This document shows, one piece after another, positions 51,234 through 58,618 of a stretch of DNA of 64,000 bases. Both the position numbers and the translations under genes were made by a program. Positions within the stretch are counted from its first letter, which is position 1. The number at the start of each line of letters is the position of its first letter. The notes under the pieces are model-generated. The model did not search any database and was not told where the DNA came from. It saw nothing but the letters and a program-made list of their open reading frames with translations. The stretch comes from JAFAXD01 sp963816775 (GTDB taxonomy: Bacteria > Pseudomonadota > Alphaproteobacteria > Rhizobiales > Xanthobacteraceae), in assembly GCA_963816775.1 (NCBI GenBank), contig CAWFLX010000028.1, forward strand, positions 1-64,000, given 5' to 3'.

Positions 51234-51306
51234 TGTCTGCTTTCAGGGGTAAAGCAGACAGCATATGCTCGCGGTGAGAATTTCCGCTTTTGACCCCTTC
51301 GAGACA
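51234..51306. repeat. 73-bp dispersed repeat, copy 3, with hairpin
   Basis: Begins with a perfect hairpin: TCTGCTTT (51236-51243) and AAAGCAGA (51251-51258) around a 7-base loop. The remainder matches copy 1. It lies between the ATC hydrolase and alpha/beta hydrolase genes. Confidence 0.7.
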
Positions 51307-51523
51307 TGAGGCTGGGCGGGATTCATCAAACGAGACGGCGTGTCCTCCCGATCAAATTAATCGATCTTCAAGCCGAGATGTTTGACGACCGGCGTCTAGA
51401 GCGCAATATCAGCTGCAAGCGTCACGTCGGGGGAAAGCTGTTCATAAAATACCTGGGCAGAAGCGGATCGCTGTGCCGAGGACGCAACGCTCAATTACGG
51501 GCAAGTCGACCGGAGGTAGCGCG

Positions 51524-52351
51524 GTGAGTACACCGTTCTCATTGCGGGCTGAATTAAAGGGCGTCGAGGTCGCACCGGGGGTGACCTTGCGCTACTGGGA
51601 GGCCGGTGCCGGCCGGGTGTTGGTGATGTTGCCTGGACTAGGTCATGCCGCGTCGCTGTACAAGTATCAGCTTGAGGGACTGTGCGACGAGTTCCGGGTG
51701 ATTGCTCTCGATCCCCGTGGTCATGGCGAGTTGGACAAACCAGAGCGCGGCTACAACTACCACACGTTGGCCAAGGACCTCGACGGATTTCTCCGCGCAC
51801 TCAACCTCAACGACGCGACGATCCTCGGCCACTCCGGTGGCTGCAAGATCATTTTGACCTACCTCGAGCTTTACGATGATTCTCGACTGCGGGCGATTGT
51901 CTTCTCCGACGATTCACCCTGCCACCTGCGTGATGGAATCTTCAGTGCGGATCAGGCGTTGGCCGCGATTGACGCCTTCCAAGGTCCCGATGCCGTCGCC
52001 TTTTCCAAGGGTTTTAGCGACCAATTCCTCACCGACGACGCGGAGGAGTTGGCGAAGGAGGCCTTCTACCGTGAGGGGCTCAAGCTCCCTCGCCCGTACA
52101 TGGCCAAACTCTTTCGCTGGGCCGCCTTCGGTGATTGGTGGGATGCTTATGCGTTGGTCAAGGTGCCCACCCTGGTCATTGGTGGACGCGTGTCGAAGGT
52201 ACCAGTGAAAATCGCGCAAGGGATCCACGAGGCCGTTCCGAGCTCTTCCTTCGTCGTCTTTGAAGCTGACGAAGGTGGGGGCCACGCGATGTTCTGGGAA
52301 GGTCCTCAGAAGTACAACGACTCACTGCGCACGTTCATGAGGTCTTACTAA
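51524..52351 (+). CDS. Alpha/beta hydrolase
   Basis: A 275-residue alpha/beta hydrolase. The GTG at 51524 is chosen because GGAGG lies 7 bp upstream; the frame is open further left without a ribosome site. Seen are VMLPGLGHAASLYKYQ (oxyanion region), DPRGHGELDKPE, nucleophile elbow GHSGGC (about 99-104) and the catalytic His in GGGHAMFWEG. It is the third enzyme gene in the repeat-separated cassette. It probably acts on an ester or amide related to the other two enzymes' chemistry, which is inference only. Confidence 0.88.
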   Translation: MSTPFSLRAELKGVEVAPGVTLRYWEAGAGRVLVMLPGLGHAASLYKYQLEGLCDEFRVIALDPRGHGELDKPERGYNYHTLAKDLDGFLRALNLNDATILGHSGGCKIILTYLELYDDSRLRAIVFSDDSPCHLRDGIFSADQALAAIDAFQGPDAVAFSKGFSDQFLTDDAEELAKEAFYREGLKLPRPYMAKLFRWAAFGDWWDAYALVKVPTLVIGGRVSKVPVKIAQGIHEAVPSSSFVVFEADEGGGHAMFWEGPQKYNDSLRTFMRSY

Positions 52352-52465
52352 GTCATGACACCCCTATGCGCGAAATTACAGTTTCACCGCAGCTGCTTGC
52401 TCGTGCCGACGAAGTGATCGAATAAGGGACGTCGACTTCCGTTAATAGCTATCCCCGTGCCCGCG

Positions 52466-52669
52466 TTAGGTGACGTCGCGCGTGGTCAATGCCTCTCGAC
52501 CAGCATCCGTCAAAGTCGCCATCATCCACCAGTCCGCGGATTGGTGCAGCTTGAGAAATCCCTCGCGCTCAAGCAGTCGAGCCGGCCCGATCTGGTCGGG
52601 CCGCAGGAGTATGCGCGGCTTCTCGCGTGCTATCTCCAGGATGCTCCACATGGTGGGTGTGAATGTCAT
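52466..52669 (-). CDS. Small winged-helix-like protein
   Basis: A 67-residue protein. The pattern TMWSILEIAREKPRILLRP, LLEREGFLKL and MATLTDAGREAL resembles the wing and recognition helix of a MarR/PadR-like winged helix, but it is shorter than any classical regulator. It may be a stand-alone DNA-binding protein or the remnant of a larger one. It is opposite in direction to its neighbours. Confidence 0.6.
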   Translation of the reverse strand: MTFTPTMWSILEIAREKPRILLRPDQIGPARLLEREGFLKLHQSADWWMMATLTDAGREALTTRDVT

Positions 52670-52710
52670 TGAGCCTCATGTGATCCCCCTTGGTAGGGTC
52701 GCACCTTACC

Positions 52711-52858
52711 ACGTCACACACCCATTCGCGGTTCGCAAGACAAGGATTTGCTTGACGGCGCTCACGCTGCGCCCCCACGATTAAGGCCAAAATTTATCGA
52801 AATCGAGGGTGTGCGCATTCAGCTGCCCTAAGCCGACTGGCGAATGGGTGTGTGACGT
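52711..52858. repeat. 148-bp element with perfect 19-bp inverted termini
   Basis: ACGTCACACACCCATTCGC at 52711-52729 is repeated as its exact reverse complement at 52840-52858, enclosing 110 bp. The match ends abruptly on both sides. No coding capacity inside. The size and ends resemble a MITE-like non-autonomous element; no target-site duplication was found. Confidence 0.75.
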
Positions 52859-53025
52859 CTTTGTTGCTTGTACCGTTGCGCCATGGGACCGAACCGCCGG
52901 GCGCAGGAACGGGAGAGGGCGGCGGCCGAAGCGAAGCGCGCCATGCCTGGAATACTCACCAAGCCGGTGGGTTACGGAGAGTGTATGCTGTCGAGCAAAA
53001 GCAGCATTTCTCCGGGAGGTCGCCA

Positions 53026-53289
53026 ATGCGTATCTTGTATGTCGTGGGTTTGATGGCCGGGATCGTCTTCACAGTGGCTGCAAGTACACGGCCAAGTGCC
53101 GCCGTGATCATCTATCCCTGGTGCGTCAACTATGGCGGCCGGATGAGTGGCGGCGCCCAAAACTGCGGGTTCACATCGCGGCAGCAGTGTGAGTTGACCC
53201 GCGCAGGCAATGGCGGCTTTTGCGTTCAGAATCCCTTCTACCAGCCGTATCCACCGCCGCAGACATATGCGCCGCCTATCCGGCGATGA
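53026..53289 (+). CDS. DUF3551 family exported protein
   Basis: An 87-residue exported protein with a signal peptide (ILYVVGLMAGIVFTVAA) and the DUF3551 pattern: YPWCVNYGG, GAQNCGF, SRQQCELT and GGFCVQNPFY, with four cysteines probably forming two disulfides. The ribosome site GGGAGGT is ideal. Such proteins are abundant and of unknown function in Bradyrhizobium-like genomes. A second copy follows immediately. Confidence 0.85.
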   Translation: MRILYVVGLMAGIVFTVAASTRPSAAVIIYPWCVNYGGRMSGGAQNCGFTSRQQCELTRAGNGGFCVQNPFYQPYPPPQTYAPPIRR

Positions 53290-53590
53290 CGATCTCCCCT
53301 CCTCATGGGCAGCGGCCAAAGCGAAACGTGCGCCGCGCCGCTCGGCCGCGACCGTCGCAACGCTCATCGCCGGTCTTTGTTGCTGGCCCGCGCCGAGTGA
53401 AGCCTACATCGAGCATCCCTGGTGCACGAGGTCCGGCAGCACCAGTTGCGGCTTCGACAGCTACGAGCAGTGTATGGAGAACGCCCGGCTGTTGACCCAA
53501 ACAAACTGCGTGGCCAATCCGTGGATCCATCCCTTGCCCCAGGCGCCGCCGCACGCCCATGCGAGGGGAGCCGCCGCTCGCGGCCGTTGA
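53267..53590 (+). CDS. DUF3551 family exported protein, second copy
   Basis: A paralogue of the preceding gene, read in another frame and overlapping its end by about 23 bp. From ATG 53267 it encodes 107 residues: a basic N-terminus, a hydrophobic signal (ATVATLIAGLCCW) and the core YIEHPWCTRSG, TSCGFDSYEQCMEN and NCVANPW. The exact start is uncertain. It is followed by a strong hairpin at 53619-53648. Confidence 0.7.
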   Translation: MRRLSGDDDLPSSWAAAKAKRAPRRSAATVATLIAGLCCWPAPSEAYIEHPWCTRSGSTSCGFDSYEQCMENARLLTQTNCVANPWIHPLPQAPPHAHARGAAARGR

Positions 53591-53613
53591 CCGACTCGCG
53601 GGCCCCGGCGCAG

Positions 53614-53648
53614 AAAAAACCCGGCCGTGGTTTCATCGCCGGCCGGGT
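53614..53648. terminator. Hairpin terminator after the DUF3551 pair
   Basis: Perfect 8-bp arms ACCCGGCC (53619-53626) and GGCCGGGT (53641-53648) around a 14-base loop, with six A on the left. The A-run gives a U-tract only for leftward transcription; rightward, it would act as a stem without a clear U-tract. It lies 24 bp after the second DUF3551 stop. Confidence 0.6.
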
Positions 53649-53723
53649 CCCTATTCTCAGAAGTCCCCGGCCCCGTTTTTCGTGGCAATGTTGGTCCGGC
53701 CGCAAGCGCGCCGAGGGACAGTG

Positions 53724-54041
53724 ATGGCACAACAACGACACCCACCCGGCCCGCCGATGACGCTCGGCAACATGCGCGATCTTGGCGTGCGGAACCTGCG
53801 CGCTGAGGCCGAGCGCAAGGCGATCGTCGATGCGCAGGAGATTGTCGCGATCTGGAACGCGGAACGCGTCGTGTCCCAGCTTGCCGATCGTGAGCCGCCG
53901 CCGGTAGCCTTCCTATCATGGGACCGAACCGCCGAGCGCACAGGAACGCGGCGGGCGATACCACCTAACCACAAGATGAATGTGGTACGCTGCAGACGGG
54001 CACGGCTAGGCTTGGAGCTAATAAAAAAGGAAAAAGCGCCA
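53724..54041 (+). pseudogene. Remnant of a TLGNMR-motif rhizobial protein gene
   Basis: From ATG 53724 the frame encodes PPMTLGNMRDLGVRNL, the hallmark start of a widespread rhizobial small protein. The usual cysteine-rich continuation is absent, and the frame runs without a stop into the next small gene. A second TTLGN-like fragment lies near 54665. This looks like decay or frame fusion rather than a functional gene. Confidence 0.35.
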
Positions 54042-54257
54042 ATGTCCGCCACGATCTATTTCCGATCTCTCGCGGCTCGTTGCCGCACGTCGGCTCGCGA
54101 TTGTTTTGATCATTTTGCCAGAGAAGAATTTCATCGCCTCGCTCATGAGTTTGAAACAAGAGCTGAACAGTTGGAATACTCGACCGCACCTCGCTCACAG
54201 GCTGGTTGGTGGCTGACACGCGGCGACCAGGCGCGGGGATCTGAGGGAGATCACTGA
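54042..54257 (+). CDS. Small helical protein (YFRxxA type)
   Basis: A 71-residue protein starting MSATIYFRSLAARCRTSARD, the same general pattern as the small protein at 19051 (aromatic-Arg-x-x-Ala near the N-terminus, Cys, then a helix with HRLAHEFETRAEQL). AAAAAAGG lies 10-15 bp upstream. Unlike the 19051 gene, no EcfG-type promoter was found. The function is unknown. Confidence 0.5.
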   Translation: MSATIYFRSLAARCRTSARDCFDHFAREEFHRLAHEFETRAEQLEYSTAPRSQAGWWLTRGDQARGSEGDH

Positions 54258-54280
54258 GGGCGCGCTCAGGGGTTGGCGTC

Positions 54281-54526
54281 GTGCGCAAGTCCCAGCGTCG
54301 TCAGAACCGACAGGTTCACGGGAAGGCCCACCAATACCGGGCAACCAAAGAGCCCGAGAACAACCACGACGACGAAGCAACAGTTGAGCGCACCCGTCTC
54401 GAAAAAGCGCTGGAGATAGGTCTCGAGGATACTTTCCCCGCGTCAGATCCTATTGCCGTCCTTCAGCCCGGCCTCAGCCCGGCCTCAGCGCGGCGGCAGC
54501 CAATCCAAAGAAAGGAATTCCTGTAG
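54281..54526 (+). CDS. Small acidic-motif protein (LEDTFPASDP type)
   Basis: An 81-residue protein. The core LEKALEIGLEDTFPASDPIA is the signature of a small protein family found across Alphaproteobacteria; the flanks are variable and charged. It starts at GTG 54281. It overlaps no other gene and follows the previous small gene by 23 bp. The role is unknown. Confidence 0.65.
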   Translation: MRKSQRRQNRQVHGKAHQYRATKEPENNHDDEATVERTRLEKALEIGLEDTFPASDPIAVLQPGLSPASARRQPIQRKEFL

Positions 54527-54806
54527 GCGCGCGCCGTAAACGTTGGTTTCGGGCCTTTGGCCGTTGCGGTATTATGAGCCCGTGGAGCGCTCGCGGGAAA
54601 GTTCGATCGCGCCCTATGCAGAACGGTAACCAAGTCGTCGAATGAAGCCCAAGCACCGCGCCGGCTCGCCGACGACGCTCGGCAACAGCACGCTCTTGGC
54701 TGAAGACCGAGCTAGGCTCAGGCGGCGCGAGCTTTGAAGCCTTGAGGCCCCGGCCGGGGGGCACGCAAGTGCCGCAATATACGCTGCCACCTGCGGGAGG
54801 CTTGCG

Positions 54807-55097
54807 ATGCAATTCGTCGTTCACGCTATCGACAAAGCAGACATTCTGGCCACACGCGCAAAATTCTATCGCCAACACCGAATCCATTTGGACGAGGCTG
54901 GAAAACACGGGATCGCGGTGCTCACCGCCGGCACTCTGGTCGCCGACGACGGCGAAACGCCCATCGGAAGCCTTTTTGTCGTCGATGCCGAAGACCGAAC
55001 CACGCTCGACGCTTTCACCTGCAGCGATCCATACTACGTCAATGGGGTATGGGAAACGCTCCAAATCCACGCTTATCGGAAGAAGCGCGGTTTATGA
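54807..55097 (+). CDS. YciI family protein
   Basis: A 96-residue ferredoxin-like alpha+beta protein of the YciI family. Seen are FVVHAIDKADILATR, the conserved His-Leu in RIHLDEAG, a GTLVADDG loop and the closing DPYYVNGVWETLQIHAYR with the conserved Asp/His pocket. The family includes small hydrolases and dehydrochlorinases, mostly uncharacterised. Ribosome site GGGAGG precedes the ATG. Confidence 0.92.
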   Translation: MQFVVHAIDKADILATRAKFYRQHRIHLDEAGKHGIAVLTAGTLVADDGETPIGSLFVVDAEDRTTLDAFTCSDPYYVNGVWETLQIHAYRKKRGL

Positions 55098-55156
55098 CGA
55101 CCTCGATCTATACGGCTCAAGGGCGGATGACCCTGTGGCGGTTCACCACAATAGAG

Positions 55157-55178
55157 AGGCCGCCAGCCGAGGCGGCCT
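55157..55178. terminator. Perfect GC-rich hairpin between convergent genes
   Basis: Arms AGGCCGCC (55157-55164) and GGCGGCCT (55171-55178) enclose a 6-base loop. It lies between the YciI gene and a leftward open frame ending at 55177, as a bidirectional terminator would. The U-tract is weak on both sides. Confidence 0.55.
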
Positions 55179-55449
55179 ACCCGATCTCAAGTAACCAGCC
55201 GCTCTCCTTCTTGCGAAGCCAGTCACGAGGAACCGTCACGGCCCAAGCTCCAACAGCCAACCCGAAGGCAATCGTGGCGGTGACCTTATCAACGGCTTGC
55301 ACAATCCCAGACAGTGCTTGTTCCCCAAAGAACGTCACCTCGATGAACGCACCTTTTTCCAATTTACTCTCCCGAATTTCCCCCAACGCGCACCCCGCGC
55401 GATAGTCGAAACCGAAATATGCCGAATGTCTGAAAATCGTACTGTGCAA
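55177..55449 (-). CDS. Possible small protein of unknown function
   Basis: A 90-residue open frame, best part KLEKGAFIEVTFFGEQALS and IAFGLAVGAWAVTVPRDWL, suggestive of a beta-barrel or OB-like fold. The convergent hairpin at its 3' end supports it being a gene. No homologue was recognised and the start is uncertain. Confidence 0.4.
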   Translation of the reverse strand: MHSTIFRHSAYFGFDYRAGCALGEIRESKLEKGAFIEVTFFGEQALSGIVQAVDKVTATIAFGLAVGAWAVTVPRDWLRKKESGWLLEIG

Positions 55450-55631
55450 TTTTGAACACTCGGGTTTTCACCACCCGGCGCGTGGATGAGAACTTTCCGC
55501 GAAACGCGAACGGAGAGGGAGCGTCTACGCGTTTGCCTCGGCGGCAGCAGGGGGCGGCGCCAAATGGGATGCGCGATGCAGAGCGGCATGGGGGTGGCCC
55601 ATCTCGCATAGCACCGGTCTTTTGCTCACCG

Positions 55632-55677
55632 GTTCGGGACGTGGGGGTCGCAGGTTCAAACCCTGCCACTCCGACCA
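55632..55677 (+). pseudogene. 3' half of tRNA-Pro(CGG) (remnant)
   Basis: The segment contains an anticodon-loop-like TTCGGGA (anticodon CGG), the extra loop GGGGTC, an intact T arm GCAGG-TTCAAAC-CCTGC, the acceptor strand CACTCCG, discriminator A and encoded CCA. The matching 5' acceptor strand (CGGAGTG) is absent from the preceding 80 bp; only a possible degenerate D arm is seen near 55609-55627. A truncated tRNA 3' end is the usual scar of integrase-mediated insertion. Confidence 0.7.
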
Positions 55678-55774
55678 AGAAACCGAACAATTCGAACATC
55701 CACCGGGTTTTCAGGCCGCACGGCGGGCGCTATCGTTCGCGCCGCGGGGATTCGCGCGGTCGGAGGGAATTGCA

Positions 55775-56548
55775 ATGACCAATGCAGCAATAACGACGGG
55801 CGGAGAGTTTCGCATTGGCCCGATCTTCGGTCGCGCGTGGTCCGTCTACACGTCGAATTTCCTCAAATTCAGCGTGATCGCACTCGTTATTGCACTCCCG
55901 CAGCTGCTTACGGGCGACAGCCACGACGCCGGCGCCAGTGCCTCAGTCGCGGGCGGCGCGTGGAAGCTCGTCGCTTTTATCATCGGGATGATCGTCAACA
56001 CGGTCGGACAGGCGGTCATCCTCTACGGCGCTTTCCAGGTGATGCGCGGCCGCGTCATGCTCATCGGCGAAGCCGTGCGGCGTGGGCTCTCGCGGTTCTG
56101 GTCGATCATCGGCCTCGCCATTCTGGCGACGCTTGGAATCATCGTCGGCATCATTCTGTTGATCGTGCCGGGCATCATGCTCGCCATCAGGTGGTCGGTC
56201 GCTTTGCCGGCGTGCGTCGTTGAAAACCTCGGGCCCCTGGCTGCCATGCGGCGCAGCGCGGAACTGACCAAGGGTCATCGCTGGAAGATTTTTGGGGTTT
56301 TCATCCTGATCCTGGTCATCGTTCTGATTGCTGCAATGATCATTGGCCTCATCGTCGCGGCCGTCGTCGGGGCCATCGTATTTGCGACGGAGGGGATCAT
56401 CGCGTTGGTGCTCGCAGGCCTGCTCGGGCTGATCGGCGCGGCGGTCTATACCGCGTATCTCAACATCGTCCTGGTCATGCTCTACCACGACCTGCGCGTC
56501 GCCAAGGAAGGCGTCGACACCGATCAAATCGCTGCGGTGTTCGATTAG
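55775..56548 (+). CDS. Multi-pass membrane protein (GPDP-membrane-domain-like)
   Basis: A 257-residue protein with about six membrane helices, e.g. FSVIALVIALPQLL, IGLAILATLGIIVGIILLIVPG and LILVIVLIAAMIIGLIVAAVVG. The motif VPGIMLAIRWSVALPACVVE followed by SAELTKGHRW resembles the glycerophosphoryl-diester-phosphodiesterase membrane domain and DUF975-like proteins. ATG 55775 is preceded by CGGAGGG. It converges on the RDD gene. The role is unknown. Confidence 0.8.
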   Translation: MTNAAITTGGEFRIGPIFGRAWSVYTSNFLKFSVIALVIALPQLLTGDSHDAGASASVAGGAWKLVAFIIGMIVNTVGQAVILYGAFQVMRGRVMLIGEAVRRGLSRFWSIIGLAILATLGIIVGIILLIVPGIMLAIRWSVALPACVVENLGPLAAMRRSAELTKGHRWKIFGVFILILVIVLIAAMIIGLIVAAVVGAIVFATEGIIALVLAGLLGLIGAAVYTAYLNIVLVMLYHDLRVAKEGVDTDQIAAVFD

Positions 56549-56594
56549 AAATATCCTTCGGGCGGCTGAGTTCGCACTCGGGCGGGCACTGCCC

Positions 56595-57500
56595 CTACTG
56601 TACCCTGCGCCGCTCGGCGGCCTGATGCTTGTCGGCGCGGCGGCGGCCGAACAACTGCTCGCGTTCCAGATAGGCGCGCTGCGCGGTGTAGAAATCGCGC
56701 AGAAACAGCGTGATCTCGGCGTCCGGTACGGTTTCCTTCCAATCGATCTTGCGGCAGATACGGTCGCACACGTCGCGCAAAAGCAGTGGCCGGTCCGGAG
56801 CTTCGGGGCGGCGCAGCAGCTCTTCCAGAACCTGCAGCTCGAGCGCGCCATAGGCCTGCAATTGCCGGTCCGCAAAGGTGAAGCGCGCCGCGGTCTCGAC
56901 CAGGTCGCCGAGCAGGCGCTGGCGCGGCAGGACGATGACGACCGTGCCGGCAATGAGATCACCCGCGCGCATGCGATCGCGGTTGAAAAAGATGAGTCCC
57001 GCGAAGCAGGCAAGCCACGCGCCCAGAACCAAATACTCCCACGCGCCGGATTTGGCCGCTGCCGATGCCGAAATCAGCACCCCTAACGGAATGAAGATCT
57101 CGACTTCACGCGTCAGGTTGCGCGCGATCACGGCGGATGGCAGCAACGGGCCGCCGCGGCGGTCGATGACCCGGATTCCCACGATGCGCTTTCCCGGCGT
57201 CGCCCCGTACCAGGACAGCTCGAAATGAATGAAATAGAGGTTGCGCACAACGAACGCGGTGAACAACAGCAGCGAAATCAAAATAACGCCGCTGATGTTG
57301 TGGAACGGCGTGAACACAAGCAGGAGCAAGACCGCCGCGCTCGCAATGAGCCAGATCGTGAGGTCGATCAGGAACGCTGTTGCGCGCTCGCCATAATCCG
57401 CGAGTTCGACGGTCAGCGGTACTCCTTCGGGCGTGATGATCTGCCGTTCAGCGCGGCGGTTGCGCCGCAGAAATTGCGTGGCGACGCCGACAGCGGTCAT
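56595..57500 (-). CDS. RDD family membrane protein
   Basis: A 301-residue protein. The RDD domain occupies about 20-170: TVELADYGERATAFLIDLTI, ATPGKRIVGIRVIDRRGG and NRDRMRAGDLIAGTVV, with membrane helices between. A cytoplasmic C-terminal tail of about 110 residues is charged. ATG 57500 overlaps the SpoIIM gene stop by 4 bp. It is the last gene of a MoxR/DUF58 cluster, in which RDD proteins are frequent members of unknown role. Confidence 0.9.
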   Translation of the reverse strand: MTAVGVATQFLRRNRRAERQIITPEGVPLTVELADYGERATAFLIDLTIWLIASAAVLLLLVFTPFHNISGVILISLLLFTAFVVRNLYFIHFELSWYGATPGKRIVGIRVIDRRGGPLLPSAVIARNLTREVEIFIPLGVLISASAAAKSGAWEYLVLGAWLACFAGLIFFNRDRMRAGDLIAGTVVIVLPRQRLLGDLVETAARFTFADRQLQAYGALELQVLEELLRRPEAPDRPLLLRDVCDRICRKIDWKETVPDAEITLFLRDFYTAQRAYLEREQLFGRRRADKHQAAERRRVQ

Positions 57501-58618
57501 CGACTGTTTCCAGGATTTTCGCCTTGTAGCGGTTTGAAGCGGAAGACCGGCATCCACTTTTGTGGAAAGCGCTCGAGCGCCCCCGTGAAATAAATCAACC
57601 AGCCGAGTCCTGTTAAGGCGCCGATCGTGAAGCGCCAGGGCGTGCTTGCGATCAGCTGGCGAAAGACGCCCTCCAGGATCGCCGCGACGAAGAACATCAG
57701 CACGGCGCCGACCGCGATTTCGGCCGCGCGCCGGCCGTGCATCGCGAGGCTGTCGACCCGCGAATAGCGGTCGGGAAACAGGATTTTGTCCGCGAGCACC
57801 AACCCGGCGGCGCCGCAGAGCAGCACGGCGCCGATCTCGGTCACGCCATGAATGGCAATCCAGCCCAGGAAATCGACAGTGAGCTGGCGGTTGTAGTGAA
57901 GCGCAATGAATGCGCCTAAGCTGAGCCCCTGATAGGCGAGCAACAGAATCGTCGGGATACCAGCCGCCAAACCGAAGCTGAACGTGAGGATGCCGACGAT
58001 GGTGTTGTGGCTGAACAGAAAGTTGGCCACGATCCCGAGTGAGACGGCAGCCCCGGGCCACGGCGCGAAGATCTCCCCCTCCAACAGCGATGCGCGGGTG
58101 CTGCCGGGACCGCGCCCATCGGTCAGGCCGGAAGGAACCAAGGTGGTGAACCAGGCCTCATCGCCGACGGTGAGCCAGAACCCGACAATGAGGCCGACCG
58201 TGAGCGCCAGGGAAGCGATCAGCAAATGCCAGCGCGCGCTCCGCACGGCAGCGGGAAATTCAACGCGCAGGAACCGACCGGCGCTCGCCCAAAACCGGGC
58301 CGGCGGACTGTAGACGGCCAAGAACGCCCGTAGCGCCAGGTTTTCGAGATAGAGTAGGAGGTGGCGATCAAGCGCGATCGCGCGCGCCACCGACAGCGAC
58401 GATAGTGTCGAGCGATAGAGCAGCGGCAATTGCTGAAGCTGGTCCGGGGTCAGCGTTCGCATCCCGCGCTTCTCGACCGCGTCGATCACCCCTTCGAGCT
58501 CGAGCCAGCTCGCCTCGCGCGCGCGGCGGAACTCGTTGCTCTTGAGCACGATCACGGGATGCTCGAGCGCCGCAACGTGGTCGGCGCTGTCGCGGTCCTG
58601 CCCGGCCTGTAAGCTCAT
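57497..58618 (-). CDS. SpoIIM-like (stage II sporulation protein M family) membrane protein
   Basis: A 373-residue membrane protein. The cytoplasmic N-terminus (LKSNEFRRAREASWLELEGV) is followed by five or six helices with GIVANFLFSHNTIVGILTFSFG and ALHYNRQLTVDFLGWIAIHGVTE, the SpoIIM-family core containing the conserved HG-x-x-E. The organism is not a spore-former; in this gene neighbourhood the family acts in envelope processes. It starts at ATG 58618, overlapping the DUF58 stop by 4 bp. Confidence 0.9.
   Translation of the reverse strand: MSLQAGQDRDSADHVAALEHPVIVLKSNEFRRAREASWLELEGVIDAVEKRGMRTLTPDQLQQLPLLYRSTLSSLSVARAIALDRHLLLYLENLALRAFLAVYSPPARFWASAGRFLRVEFPAAVRSARWHLLIASLALTVGLIVGFWLTVGDEAWFTTLVPSGLTDGRGPGSTRASLLEGEIFAPWPGAAVSLGIVANFLFSHNTIVGILTFSFGLAAGIPTILLLAYQGLSLGAFIALHYNRQLTVDFLGWIAIHGVTEIGAVLLCGAAGLVLADKILFPDRYSRVDSLAMHGRRAAEIAVGAVLMFFVAAILEGVFRQLIASTPWRFTIGALTGLGWLIYFTGALERFPQKWMPVFRFKPLQGENPGNSR

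Noticed and set aside
55601..55677. A complete functional tRNA-Pro gene.
   Set aside because: The 5' acceptor strand complementary to CACTCCG is missing and the anticodon stem is mismatched, so only a remnant is supported.
55364..55699. Minus-strand open frame containing GVAGFEPATPTSRT.
   Set aside because: This peptide is the well-known artefact of translating the antisense of a tRNA 3' half; it pointed to the tRNA-Pro remnant instead.
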